DNA from: Azospirillum thiophilum
GTDB lineage: Bacteria > Pseudomonadota > Alphaproteobacteria > Azospirillales > Azospirillaceae
DNA length: 64,000 nt
Assembly: GCF_001305595.1 (NCBI RefSeq)
Contig: NZ_CP012401.1
Location: 1,995,001 to 2,059,000, forward strand
Reading direction: 5' to 3'
The position numbers were made by a program, and so were the translations under genes. The notes beneath the pieces were generated by a model, which ran no database searches, had not been told where the DNA came from, and worked only from the letters and a program-made list of their open reading frames with translations. Of the stretch, positions 29,865-37,125 are shown piece after piece. Positions within the stretch are counted from its first letter, which is position 1; each line of letters starts with the position of its first letter.

Positions 29865-31140
29865 TCTCCGAAGGGAGCGGAAAGGCCTTGGAACCCAACG
29901 GTTCCAAGGCTTTTTCTTTGCCCGGTTCCTGCGGTGCCTTCGTCGCCGCCATTCCATCCGTTTGCGACTCTTGTTTGCGACTTGGCGACGCCACCGCATT
30001 GGCGATGGCCTTCATCGGGATCGCCTCCACCGCGTTGCGCGCCGCTTGGTCGGCCACCCGGAGATACCGCTTCGTCGTCTCATAGCTCCGGTGCCGGGCC
30101 AGCTGCTGGGTGACGGCGGCGGTCGCCACATGCGCCACGGCGGTCACGTAGCTCGCCTTGGTGTCGTGGAAGCGGTATTGCAGCCCCAACGCCTTCATGG
30201 CCGTCTGCCAGGCCCGCTTCGGGTTCTTCACCGGCAGGCGCTTGCCCTTCTCGCCGCGCTGGTAGGTCAGCAGGTGCAGCTGCTTCCAACCGCGCGCCTG
30301 GGCGACCAGCCGGGTCAGCACCTCCATGGCCTCCGTTCCGGCCGAGATGAACTCGGCCCGGTTCGCCTTCGTCGAGCTGGCCTCCAGCCACACCCCCCGG
30401 TTCTGGAAATCGACCTGATCGACCGTAAGGGCGAAGACCTCCCCCTTCCGAAAGCCCATGAGGCGGGCCAGCAGGATGCCGTCGGCGAGATGCTGGGGCA
30501 CCCGCTGCATGATCGCCTGCAGGTCATCGTCGGACACCGGGCGGGGCAGGTGCTCCGGTTCCGCCAGCCGAGGCACCTTCGGCAGCTCGGCAAGGAGCGG
30601 GCGTCCGCCGGTGTCCTTCAGCCCATGGACCAGCCGCAGGGCCTCGCCAAGGCAGATCAGATAGCGGTTGATGGTCGAGTCGGCGCGCTTGCGGTCGGAT
30701 GGCCGGTAGAGCTTCGCCGGATCCGACTCGGGTTCCCGCTTCTTCGATCCGCCGACATAGATCATGACCGGCTGTTCGCGCGACCAGGCGACATACTCCC
30801 ATATCCGCTGTTCGGTGATCTCCGATGCGGGCAGGTCGGCACCGAACCAGGCCAGCATCTCGCGGATATAGACGGTCTCGTTGGGCCAGTTCTTTCCGCC
30901 ACGCTTGCGCGTCGCAAGCGCGGCGAAGGTCTGCGCGAGCGTGAAGGCGCCGGCCGGAACCGCCCTTGGCTGTTCCTTGGCCGCCTCGACCTTCAACACC
31001 TCCTCGATGCGCTTGGCGTCCGTCTTGGTCTTCGCCGGTTCGCCCGACGCCGGATCGACGCAATAGCCGGCATGCCGCTGGCCATTCCGGACGAAATTAT
31101 ACATCCAGCGGCCGCGCGCCTTGTTCAGGTAAACAGTCAT
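29815..31140 (-). CDS. Tyrosine-type site-specific integrase, overlaps tRNA-Pro
   Basis: A 441-residue phage-type integrase with an N-terminal Arg/Lys-rich domain (TVYLNKARGRWMYNFVRN), core-binding domain (~70-200) and catalytic domain. Catalytic elements: Arg in LARLMGFRKGEVFAL, the HxxR box written FHDTKASY (Lys in place of the second Arg), His in QQLARHRSY and Tyr in TTKRYLRVAD. The final ~25 residues (ATGFEPATLRPPV) are the antisense translation of the 3' half of tRNA-Pro, as in integrases whose attachment site lies inside their own gene. It recombines the element into tRNA-Pro. GTG or ATG at 31140 is close to the excisionase-like gene. Confidence 0.9.
   Translation of the reverse strand: MTVYLNKARGRWMYNFVRNGQRHAGYCVDPASGEPAKTKTDAKRIEEVLKVEAAKEQPRAVPAGAFTLAQTFAALATRKRGGKNWPNETVYIREMLAWFGADLPASEITEQRIWEYVAWSREQPVMIYVGGSKKREPESDPAKLYRPSDRKRADSTINRYLICLGEALRLVHGLKDTGGRPLLAELPKVPRLAEPEHLPRPVSDDDLQAIMQRVPQHLADGILLARLMGFRKGEVFALTVDQVDFQNRGVWLEASSTKANRAEFISAGTEAMEVLTRLVAQARGWKQLHLLTYQRGEKGKRLPVKNPKRAWQTAMKALGLQYRFHDTKASYVTAVAHVATAAVTQQLARHRSYETTKRYLRVADQAARNAVEAIPMKAIANAVASPSRKQESQTDGMAATKAPQEPGKEKALEPLGSKAFPLPSEMVGATGFEPATLRPPV
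29885..29919 (+). terminator. Intrinsic terminator after tRNA-Pro
   Basis: GCCTTGGAAC (29885-29894) and GTTCCAAGGC (29901-29910) form a 10-bp stem with a six-base loop, followed by TTTTTCTTT. It ends tRNA transcription and lies inside the antisense integrase reading frame. Confidence 0.9.
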
Positions 31141-31502
31141 CCCCGTCGCCGCGTTGTGGGTTTGGTCAGCGCAGGCTGCGCCAGGACTCCCATGTCCCGC
31201 AAGGCGGCGAGGGCTTCACGGTGGGCGGCGGTCGCCGGCGCCGGCTTGGGAGGCTTCTGCGCCGACCGCTTCGCCGGCCGGATGGCGCCGCGTTGCCGGT
31301 AGGCTTCGATCGAGGCAACGGAGATGCGCACGCCGCGTTTGCCGAGGCGATGGCCCTCCAACTCCCCTTCCCGAAGCAACTGCCGGATATGGCTTTCGTC
31401 GGCGTCCAGAAGCGTGGCGGCGGTCGCCACGCGGACCGAGCGGTCCAGCCCGTAGAGGCTTTCCAGGGCCGACGGATCGGCCGCGATGCGGAGCGTGCTC
31501 AC
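31137..31502 (-). CDS. Excisionase-like helix-turn-helix protein
   Basis: The 121-residue product starts at GTG 31502, with GGGAGG about eleven bases upstream, and overlaps the integrase start by four bases. Residues ~15-65 look like the MerR-type winged-helix domain of excisionases and AlpA-like proteins (VRVATAATLLDADESHIRQLL, then GVRISVASIEAYRQ). It probably directs excision with the integrase. The C-terminal half is Ala/Pro/Lys-rich and low in complexity. Confidence 0.75.
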   Translation of the reverse strand: MSTLRIAADPSALESLYGLDRSVRVATAATLLDADESHIRQLLREGELEGHRLGKRGVRISVASIEAYRQRGAIRPAKRSAQKPPKPAPATAAHREALAALRDMGVLAQPALTKPTTRRRG

Positions 31503-31819
31503 CTTCTCGCACCTCCCGTGTGGGGATCGGCGAGGGGCACGGCCGGCAGAGCCTTCGTCGGGCCGCCATGGGCCAGCAGATAGGCGACGATCGACGGCAC
31601 CGCGACCACCAGCACCGGGAAGCTGGCGCGCGGGTAGTGGGCCGGGATGTCGACGGTGTAGACGCCGGGGGCGATGATGTCGCACACCACCGGCACCTCG
31701 CCCACGGCGAGGATGACCAGTCGCTCGCCCAGCCGGAACTGGATCCGGCGGACCTCGCCGGGGCTGTCGAAGCGGGCGGCGTGGCACACCCGCCAATCGG
31801 TCGCCTCAAGGTTGGGCAT
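31499..31819 (-). CDS. Small phage hypothetical protein
   Basis: A 106-residue protein (ATDWRVCHAARFDSPGEVRRIQF, then VVCDIIAPGVYTVDIP) of unknown function, beta-rich by eye. It overlaps the next gene by four bases (GTGA) and the preceding 57-residue gene by one base (TGATG), so translation is coupled through this chain. ATG 31819 is set by that overlap. Confidence 0.65.
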   Translation of the reverse strand: MPNLEATDWRVCHAARFDSPGEVRRIQFRLGERLVILAVGEVPVVCDIIAPGVYTVDIPAHYPRASFPVLVVAVPSIVAYLLAHGGPTKALPAVPLADPHTGGARR

Positions 31820-31992
31820 CACGGCAGGTCCTCCCGTGCCAAGTCTGCGCAATCACGGTGAAAGCGGGCCGCGGACAGCAGGCGCATCCGTCGGTGGGGG
31901 AGGTTGGTGTTCCCCGCCTCCAACTCGGCCCGCCCGGCTTCTTCCAGATGCCAGCGGACGAGGCTGGCCGTGCTTTGCCCTGCGCACGCCAT
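31819..31992 (-). CDS. 57-residue phage protein, previously easy to overlook
   Basis: Reading from ATG 31992 gives 57 codons ending in TGA at 31821-31819. The product has Arg-rich stretches (LPHRRMRLLSAARFHRDC) and an acidic/hydrophobic first half (SLVRWHLEEAGRAELEAG), with a predicted helix. The stop overlaps the next start by one base and the upstream gene ends two bases before this start. The tight spacing on both sides supports coding. No function is recognisable. Confidence 0.6.
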   Translation of the reverse strand: MACAGQSTASLVRWHLEEAGRAELEAGNTNLPHRRMRLLSAARFHRDCADLAREDLP

Positions 31993-31993
31993 G

Positions 31994-32386
31994 TCAGTTC
32001 GTCAGCGGATTGGTGACGAAGCCCCGGCCATGGGCCCGAGGCGACTGGCCAAGGAACTCCAGCACCGCCTCCGGCGCCGTGTAGGTTTGCAGGAACAGCC
32101 GCACCATCGCCGTCAGCGGTAGGTCCGCGGTGTGCAACCGCTCATGCACCGCGCTGATCAGCACGTCGCGGTTCGCGTAACCCTCCGTCTCGGCGATGTG
32201 GTCGAGCAGCAGCCAGGACGTCACGTCCAACCGCATCGAGGTCCGGTGCGAGGTCCAACGGTTGTCGACCACCACGTTGCAGGCGACCAGCGGCGTCGAG
32301 CCGCCTTTCGGCAGCGCCGGCAGCATGTGGCGCAGCGTGCGCTGCATTCTGCGCGACAGCCGGCCGAAGGACCGGTCCATCGGCAC
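31994..32386 (-). CDS. Ribbon-helix-helix domain protein
   Basis: The 130-residue protein has a central RHH_4-like segment: HRTSMRLDVTSWLLLDHIAE followed by GYANRDVLISAVHER. Such proteins are DNA-binding repressors in many alphaproteobacterial phages and islands. It is the first gene of the chain ending in the integrase and could regulate it. Its N-terminus is basic (RLSRRMQRTLRHML). Confidence 0.65.
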   Translation of the reverse strand: MPMDRSFGRLSRRMQRTLRHMLPALPKGGSTPLVACNVVVDNRWTSHRTSMRLDVTSWLLLDHIAETEGYANRDVLISAVHERLHTADLPLTAMVRLFLQTYTAPEAVLEFLGQSPRAHGRGFVTNPLTN

Positions 32387-32851
32387 ATTCTACGGCCCGT
32401 TCCGCCGCTGTAACGGAACCTTGATCGCCACCTTCATCGGCTGACTCCCCCGAAAACCGCCTCTCAACGGGTCTGGCGTCCACGCCATACCCTGTATTAG
32501 GATGGGCGGTATACCGTTATCGAGTCAATCCCAAAAAACACGGTAAAGCGACCAACTCTTCGGCCCTGGCTGTGCGCGTTTCGTGCAAGGCCAGCCGCCG
32601 TCACGCGCGGTTATCGCGCAACCTCCGGAGTTCGGATGCGGGACGACGCAACTTTTCCTTTAACGCAGCTGGGGCTCTGCCATAGGATGCCGTGGCCTGT
32701 CGCCTTCCCGCCTGGGAAGGCGGAGGCAGGGAGACGCCATCTCCCCACCCATGCGGCTGCCAACCGCACCGATGAGCCATGCTGAGCCGGGGCGCGCACC
32801 CGTGCCCAGCTGCACACCTGTCCGCCTGCCGGGGCCGGCCCCGGAAGGGCG
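32387..32851. promoter_or_regulatory. Control region upstream of the RHH-to-integrase operon, with palindromic operator candidate
   Basis: No gene is supported in this 465-base stretch. A perfect palindrome CGGTATACCG sits at 32507-32516, just upstream of the RHH gene, with TTGACT on the minus strand nearby (about 32522-32527) as a possible -35. The palindrome is a reasonable operator for the RHH repressor. A further GC-rich part (32570-32830) shows only short inverted repeats. Confidence 0.4.
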
Positions 32852-33085
32852 ATGATCTATGGGGGGTTGGCGGTGCCGAACACACCGAAGAACGAAAAGA
32901 CCGAAGACTTATTGCATCGCAAGGCGCGCGAGGACCGCGCCGTCGAGCTGGTCACGCAGCTGTGCCGCCGCGAAGGTGCGGACAAGGTCCTGCCGCTGAT
33001 CGAGCGGTGGATCAGGAAGCGTCGCAGTCGCGCGGCTCGATTCGCCGCTCAAGAACCCGGATCAGGGCGTCAAAGTCCTCGGTAG
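32852..33085 (+). CDS. Small hypothetical protein, convergent with repressor
   Basis: A 77-residue ORF with a good ribosome site (GGAAGGG five bases before ATG 32852) and a charged, helical composition (EDRAVELVTQLCRREGADKVLPLIERWIRKR). Its last 74 bases overlap the end of the convergent repressor gene, which lowers confidence; an alternative GTG at 32873 would shorten it. No function is recognised. Confidence 0.4.
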   Translation: MIYGGLAVPNTPKNEKTEDLLHRKAREDRAVELVTQLCRREGADKVLPLIERWIRKRRSRAARFAAQEPGSGRQSPR

Positions 33086-33356
33086 ACCAGCAGCGGAAGG
33101 TCCGGCGGGTTTTAACCTGCATTTCCCAATCGGGGTCGCCATAGGCCAGCAGCTCGGCCAGTGACATGCCGGCGCCGTCCGCAAGTTTGTTCAAGGTGTC
33201 GATGGTGCTGTTCGCGCCATTGAATGCGTCCAGGACCGTTGTGGCTGGCAGCTTCGACAATCCAGCCCAATGGTTCTTGGACCGCAGACGCTCTTTGTGA
33301 GTCTGCAGAACACGATTGAGTGCAGCGGCGATGTCGGTCTTGGGCGGCGTATCCAT
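33012..33356 (-). CDS. Putative phage repressor (HTH)
   Basis: From ATG 33356 the product is 114 residues: a helix-turn-helix-like N-terminal half (LSKLPATTVLDAFNGANSTIDTLNKLADGAGMSLAELLAYG) and a C-terminal segment ending RRIEPRDCDAS. It faces an XRE-type gene across a 117-base control region, the layout of a cI/cro pair. The frame is open further upstream but only into the divergent promoter. Confidence 0.6.
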   Translation of the reverse strand: MDTPPKTDIAAALNRVLQTHKERLRSKNHWAGLSKLPATTVLDAFNGANSTIDTLNKLADGAGMSLAELLAYGDPDWEMQVKTRRTFRCWSTEDFDALIRVLERRIEPRDCDAS

Positions 33357-33402
33357 GCCGGCATTATGCGGACCCCGTGCAAAAGCGCGAGAACGCCGTA
33401 CC

Positions 33403-33443
33403 GATGAATTCATCTCGTGCAGCACCGAAGCATCCTCTTGACA
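33403..33443. promoter_or_regulatory. Divergent repressor control region: palindrome and TTGACA
   Basis: A perfect palindrome GATGAATTCATC (33403-33414) lies between the two divergent regulators, and TTGACA (33438-33443) gives a -35 for the rightward gene, with a weak -10 17 bases later. The palindrome is a candidate operator for one of the two proteins. Confidence 0.45.
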
Positions 33444-33473
33444 GTCTCGGTATAGCGATCGATTTTGATGGGC

Positions 33474-33752
33474 ATGAAACACGTCATGCACATCGATGCC
33501 TCGATTCATCGGATATGCGCCTTCGCCCGGCATCAGGGGTGGACCGCGCAGTCATTCGGCCGAGCCGCAGCCGTGCCGCCCAGCACCGTGCGTGACGTGC
33601 TCCGCCAGGAAGGCAACCCCACCGCCACGACCCTGCGGGCCATGGAGGCGGTGATTCCCCCCGATTTCATGACCGATCCCATCGCATTGGCCGCCAGCGA
33701 CCTCAGCGCGCCGATCCTGGGAAAGCCGCGCGGGAAAAGGCGGCGGACATGA
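33474..33752 (+). CDS. Small XRE-type DNA-binding protein (Cro-like)
   Basis: The 92-residue product begins at ATG 33474 (or 33468) and has an XRE-like helix-turn-helix: IHRICAFARHQGWTAQSFGRAAAVPPSTVRDVLRQEGNPTATTLRAME. Its position opposite the repressor at 33012-33356 makes it the likely Cro-like partner. A strong terminator follows at 33990. Confidence 0.65.
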   Translation: MKHVMHIDASIHRICAFARHQGWTAQSFGRAAAVPPSTVRDVLRQEGNPTATTLRAMEAVIPPDFMTDPIALAASDLSAPILGKPRGKRRRT

Positions 33753-33989
33753 ACAGGGAGACCCGGCAAGGCACCACACCCTTGGTTGTTTCGGCGGGAA
33801 GCATCGCTCGCAGTGGGCGACTGCGCAACCCCCAAGCTCCGGCTCGGGCGCAACGCTTTCCCGTCGCCGAATCAGGCGCCGCCCGTCCGGCCCGGTCAAT
33901 CGGGAGCGCCCCGAGTCCGGTCGGCCGAGTCGCCCGGCGCCTCCGTCACCGCTCCGCCGGCCTCCCAGTCCGTACCGGCGGAGCGGCAG

Positions 33990-34022
33990 CGGCCGGAGTC
34001 GCCATCCGACTCCGGCCGTTTT
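33990..34022. terminator. Perfect intrinsic terminator, bidirectional
   Basis: CGGCCGGAGTCG (33990-34001) and CGACTCCGGCCG (34007-34018) form a 12-bp stem with a five-base loop, followed by TTTTAT. It stands between the Cro-like gene and the minus-strand BrnA-like gene, whose stop codon is at 34021-34023. Confidence 0.9.
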
Positions 34023-34281
34023 ATCTCAGCCCGGCGATCCGGCGGAGCGCGTCGTTGATGCGGGTTTGCCAGCCGGCACCATCGGCCTTGAAATGGGCGA
34101 CCACGTCGGCGTCCAGCCGCAGAGTGGTTGCCACCTTCGTCCGTTCCGCCGGTGGCCGACCGCGGCGCATCGGCTTGCCGGCCTCATGCAGTTGGCTCTT
34201 GGCGAACCACTCGTCGGTCAGTTCGGGCACCTCGTCATATTCGGCGGGCTGGATGACCGGATTGCGCTTGTTGCCGGTCAT
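34021..34281 (-). CDS. BrnA-like antitoxin without visible BrnT
   Basis: The 86-residue protein matches the BrnA antitoxin: EVPELTDEWFAKSQL, a Lys/Arg-rich linker (GKPMRRGRPP), then TTLRLDADVVAHFKADGAGWQTRINDALRRIAGL, which is the ribbon-helix-helix that binds DNA. BrnA normally neutralises the RNase BrnT encoded upstream. The upstream DNA here (34282-34700 on the minus strand) has no BrnT-like frame, so this is an orphan antitoxin or a plain phage repressor. Confidence 0.8.
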   Translation of the reverse strand: MTGNKRNPVIQPAEYDEVPELTDEWFAKSQLHEAGKPMRRGRPPAERTKVATTLRLDADVVAHFKADGAGWQTRINDALRRIAGLR

Positions 34282-34377
34282 TGGCCGTCCTCACCTTCCT
34301 GATGCGCCGTACGTCGCCGCGTGGATGCTCCGCAAGGATGGTCCCGCACGAATCGGGCACAGGCAAGGGGCCATCTG

Positions 34378-34623
34378 ATGCCCCCCGCTGACCCGGCCCT
34401 CACCGACGCGCAGCGCGCCGTCCTGGCCGCCTGGCCAGCCTTCGAGGCCGCCGCCGCGGTGACATGGTGCAGCGTCGACCGCCTGGTGCGGACGCTCTGC
34501 CACCGCGACACCCTCGCCGATCTGCCCGACGACGACGCGGCCGAACTGCTGGCGCTGATGCAGCGCGCCACCACCCGCTTGCACGGCCTGCGGTCGGCAT
34601 CTCCGCACCGGGGATCCGCATGA
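34378..34623 (+). CDS. Small phage hypothetical protein
   Basis: An 81-residue product with a purine-rich AAGGGG six bases before ATG 34378. It has a helical, acidic centre (CHRDTLADLPDDDAAELLALMQRATTRL). No function recognised. It is the first rightward gene after the BrnA-like gene. Confidence 0.5.
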   Translation: MPPADPALTDAQRAVLAAWPAFEAAAAVTWCSVDRLVRTLCHRDTLADLPDDDAAELLALMQRATTRLHGLRSASPHRGSA

Positions 34624-35285
34624 TCGGGCGTCGCCCGACTGCCAGCTCACCTTCGGATCCCAGATCTATCCTGAAAATCAGTCGCTTCCGCCGACCGGTC
34701 CGCCATCGCGCCGGCTGCGCCATGGCGCGCGGCCCGCCGCGTGACCGTCTTACGGTCGCCAGTCAGCCGCCCCCATCGACTTTGAAGACCGCGCCGCTTT
34801 CGGCCGCCAGACGGTCGGAAGCGATGCGCGTCTTCACCCCCCGACGCCGCGCGCCCCCGCGCCGGTGAACCCTGGAGTTTTGCCCGATGGCATCGCCACG
34901 CGCGCCGCCCTGACCGGCGCCGGCTTCTCCCCGTAAGCCCCCGCCATCCGGTGCCCAGCGTCCACCCTTGCCGGTGGCCGCGCCGCACCCGTCTTGTCCC
35001 CACCGTTGCGCGCCCGCGCGGCGGTGAACGCCGGAGCCTTGCCTTGTATCCGCGCGCCCCGCCCTGAGACGGGACGGCCCCGCCGAGGCCGCCCCGCTAG
35101 GACCGCAATCATCGCCAATGCCCCAAGCCCCTGCCGTGCCCACGGCGGGAACGCGGCGATGCGTGTCCGGAGGGTATCAGAAATCAGGATTAAAATCCGC
35201 TGTTCCTTGCAGCCACGGAGTCGTGTGCCCGCAGGGAGCCGCATTGCCACCGGCCGGCCACCGCGCCGCCGGGGGAGGGTCCGCC
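34624..35285. other. GC-rich region without a convincing gene, containing a degenerate direct repeat
   Basis: These ~660 bases contain open frames on both strands but none with a ribosome site and family-like composition. Two related blocks of ~55 bases (about 34831-34884 and 34991-35043) share CGTCTT.CCCC...GCGCGCCC.CGCG..GGTGAAC.C.GGAG..TTGCC. They lie just upstream of a replication-type gene and could be part of a control or origin region. Confidence 0.35.
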
Positions 35286-36335
35286 ATGAAATGGGTTCGC
35301 CTGTACAACGAGACCGCCATGGATCCGAAATGGCGGCTGGTCGCGGCCGACAGCGGCCAGCCGGTGCATGCCGTGCTGGCGGTGTGGGCGGCGATGCTGT
35401 GCCACGCCTCCGGAATCGTGCCGCGCGGCACGCTGGTCGGCTGGAGCGACCGCCTGATCGGTGCGGCGCTGGACCTGTCCGCCGCCGCCGTCGCCTCGAT
35501 TCGCGCCGCCATGCAGGGCGTGACGCTGGACGGCGACCGTCTCAGCGCCTGGGACAAGCGCCAGTTCAAGAGCGACCACAACGGCGCGGAGCGGATGCGC
35601 GACCACCGGGCCCGCCGAACCGCCGTCGAGGAACCGGCCGGCGAACCGGCGGCTGTGACGTCACCGCCTCTGCGCGCGGCAGACTCCAGAATTCAGATTA
35701 CAGAAAGAAAAAACACCCCCCAAAGCCCCCCGCCGACAGCCGATCCCCCGGTTGATCCAACGGCCGATCCACCAACCGAACCGCTGGCGCATCCGCCGCC
35801 CGCCCGGTCCTCGCTGGCGGCGGACTTCGCCGACTGGTACGGGCGCTACCCGCACCGGGTCGGCCGGGCCGCTGCCGAACGCGCCTACCTCGCCGCCCGG
35901 AAACGGGGAGCGGCGCGGGAGGATTTGCTATCCGGTGTGGATCGCTACCGCGAGCGGCTGGCGCAACCCGACGCGCCACGGCCCTGCAATCCGGCCACAT
36001 GGCTGGCCCAAGAGCGCTGGACCGACGATCCGATGCCGCCGGCCCCCGAGTCGCGGATCAAGGCCTGCGGACGGTCGCCGGCGCCGGAGCCGCTCGACAC
36101 GCACCGCCCGTCGCGGGCGGCCATCGAGGCCATCCTGGCCGAGCGCTGCCCCCAGATGCACCCGATGCGCGTCCGGGACTTCGCCCAGCAGCTCGACCGC
36201 TGGTTCAACTGCGGCCGGCCGGGCTGGAACAGCTTCTGGGGCGATCCGCCCGACAGCCCGGAGTGCGAGATCCCGGCCACGGCCATCGCCGCCGTCCGCG
36301 CCCATCTCGCCGCCGGCATCGAGGGGAGGGCCTGA
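35286..36335 (+). CDS. Phage replication-type protein
   Basis: The 349-residue protein begins MKWVRLYNETAMDPKWRLVA, resembling the N-terminal DNA-binding part of phage replication initiators of the DUF1376/O-protein kind, followed by a low-complexity Pro/Thr linker (~155-200) and a C-terminal domain with FADWYGRYPHRVGRAAAERAY and WLAQERWTDDP, a pattern seen in phage replisome loaders. The start is set at ATG 35286 after GGGGGAGG. The exact replication role is inferred. Confidence 0.55.
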   Translation: MKWVRLYNETAMDPKWRLVAADSGQPVHAVLAVWAAMLCHASGIVPRGTLVGWSDRLIGAALDLSAAAVASIRAAMQGVTLDGDRLSAWDKRQFKSDHNGAERMRDHRARRTAVEEPAGEPAAVTSPPLRAADSRIQITERKNTPQSPPPTADPPVDPTADPPTEPLAHPPPARSSLAADFADWYGRYPHRVGRAAAERAYLAARKRGAAREDLLSGVDRYRERLAQPDAPRPCNPATWLAQERWTDDPMPPAPESRIKACGRSPAPEPLDTHRPSRAAIEAILAERCPQMHPMRVRDFAQQLDRWFNCGRPGWNSFWGDPPDSPECEIPATAIAAVRAHLAAGIEGRA

Positions 36336-36338
36336 GCC

Positions 36339-36617
36339 ATGCCTGCCCGGCCCGGCACCCTGTCCCGCCGCCGGCCCGACCGGCAGTTCCGCCTGGATCT
36401 GGGCGATCCGCCCCGCACCGCGCGCCACCGGCCGGTGCAGCCCCAGCGCGAGGCCGACGCCCTCTATCGCGCCGTCCGGGCCCTGCGCGCCGCCGGCCAT
36501 AGGGTCTATCGCTGCGGCGCGCTGCACCGGGTGGACGAGCGCCTGTTGACCACGGCGGACCTGATCCGGCTGCGCCACGCCGATCCGCGTTGCCGGCAGC
36601 CCGAGGGGGAGCGGTGA
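36339..36617 (+). CDS. Small phage hypothetical protein
   Basis: The 92-residue product (YRAVRALRAAGHRVYRCGALHRVDERLLTTADLIRLRH) is basic and may bind nucleic acid. It starts four bases after the replication-type gene and its stop overlaps the next start (TGATG). Unknown function. Confidence 0.55.
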   Translation: MPARPGTLSRRRPDRQFRLDLGDPPRTARHRPVQPQREADALYRAVRALRAAGHRVYRCGALHRVDERLLTTADLIRLRHADPRCRQPEGER

Positions 36618-36784
36618 TGGGCGCGCTGGGGCTGGTCTTCGCCTTGCTCGGCACCGCCATGCTGGGCGGCTTCGGGTGGGAGCTGGGGCGCTGCGCCGCC
36701 CGCTGGCTGCTGGGGCGGCGGGCGGACGTGACGATCCTGCTGCCGGGCCCGCGCCGGGAGCGGCAGCGATCCGATGCGGAGTGA
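36617..36784 (+). CDS. Small single-span membrane protein, copy 1
   Basis: A 55-residue protein with one membrane segment (LGLVFALLGTAMLGGFGWELG) and a basic C-terminus. It starts by TGATG overlap with the preceding gene. A near-identical copy with a different start lies at 37834-38007 within the direct repeat that flanks the AT-rich insert. Confidence 0.55.
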   Translation: MGALGLVFALLGTAMLGGFGWELGRCAARWLLGRRADVTILLPGPRRERQRSDAE

Positions 36785-36897
36785 CGCCGCCGGCCCGGTC
36801 AGGCGGCGCGGGGGGCGATGCTGCGCTGGATTTCCTCGCCATGGTCGGCGGCGGTGGCGGACAGGTCATGCGCCATCTGAAGGTTCAGCCAGAATTC
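36629..36897. repeat. 269-bp direct repeat, left copy
   Basis: Bases 36629-36897 match 37852-38120 with a constant offset of 1223 and about four substitutions, without indels. The repeat covers most of the small membrane gene and the 3' third of higA. The 954 bases between the copies are AT-rich and unlike their flanks. Confidence 0.95.
36799..36897 (-). pseudogene. higA 3' fragment (left repeat copy)
   Basis: These 33 codons (EFWLNLQMAHDLSATAADH...) are the same as the C-terminal end of the intact HigA at 38022-38309. Upstream on the minus strand the similarity stops and the frame runs into AT-rich DNA. It is a remnant left by the duplication. Confidence 0.85.
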
Positions 36898-37125
36898 TGA
36901 GGTGGTTTGCGTACCATCGACCAATCCGTCAGGATTTCCTGATCGTGACTTTAAGGCTATGAGGAATGTGAAATGCAGATCGTTGGGCCTGTTGGAAAGC
37001 AGATATTTGCCAGTGTGAAGACATCGGCCGGCGCAGCAAAGCAGCACATGTGAAGCAATCGACAGTGCGGAAATTTTCAGCATAGCAGTTTCAGTTTTCT
37101 TATTGAGGTTCAGTTTTTTCCATTT

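Noticed and set aside
33749..34378. 209-codon plus-strand frame overlapping the terminator and brnA
   Set aside because: It runs through a perfect terminator and antisense to a clear BrnA gene.
34834..35250. 138-codon minus-strand frame with repeated Lys-Ala-Pro-like words
   Set aside because: No ribosome site, low complexity; the repeated words reflect the DNA repeat rather than a protein domain.
36799..37083. 94-codon minus-strand frame ending in the higA C-terminus
   Set aside because: A chimera of AT-rich non-coding DNA and a higA fragment created at the repeat border; listed as a pseudogene fragment instead.
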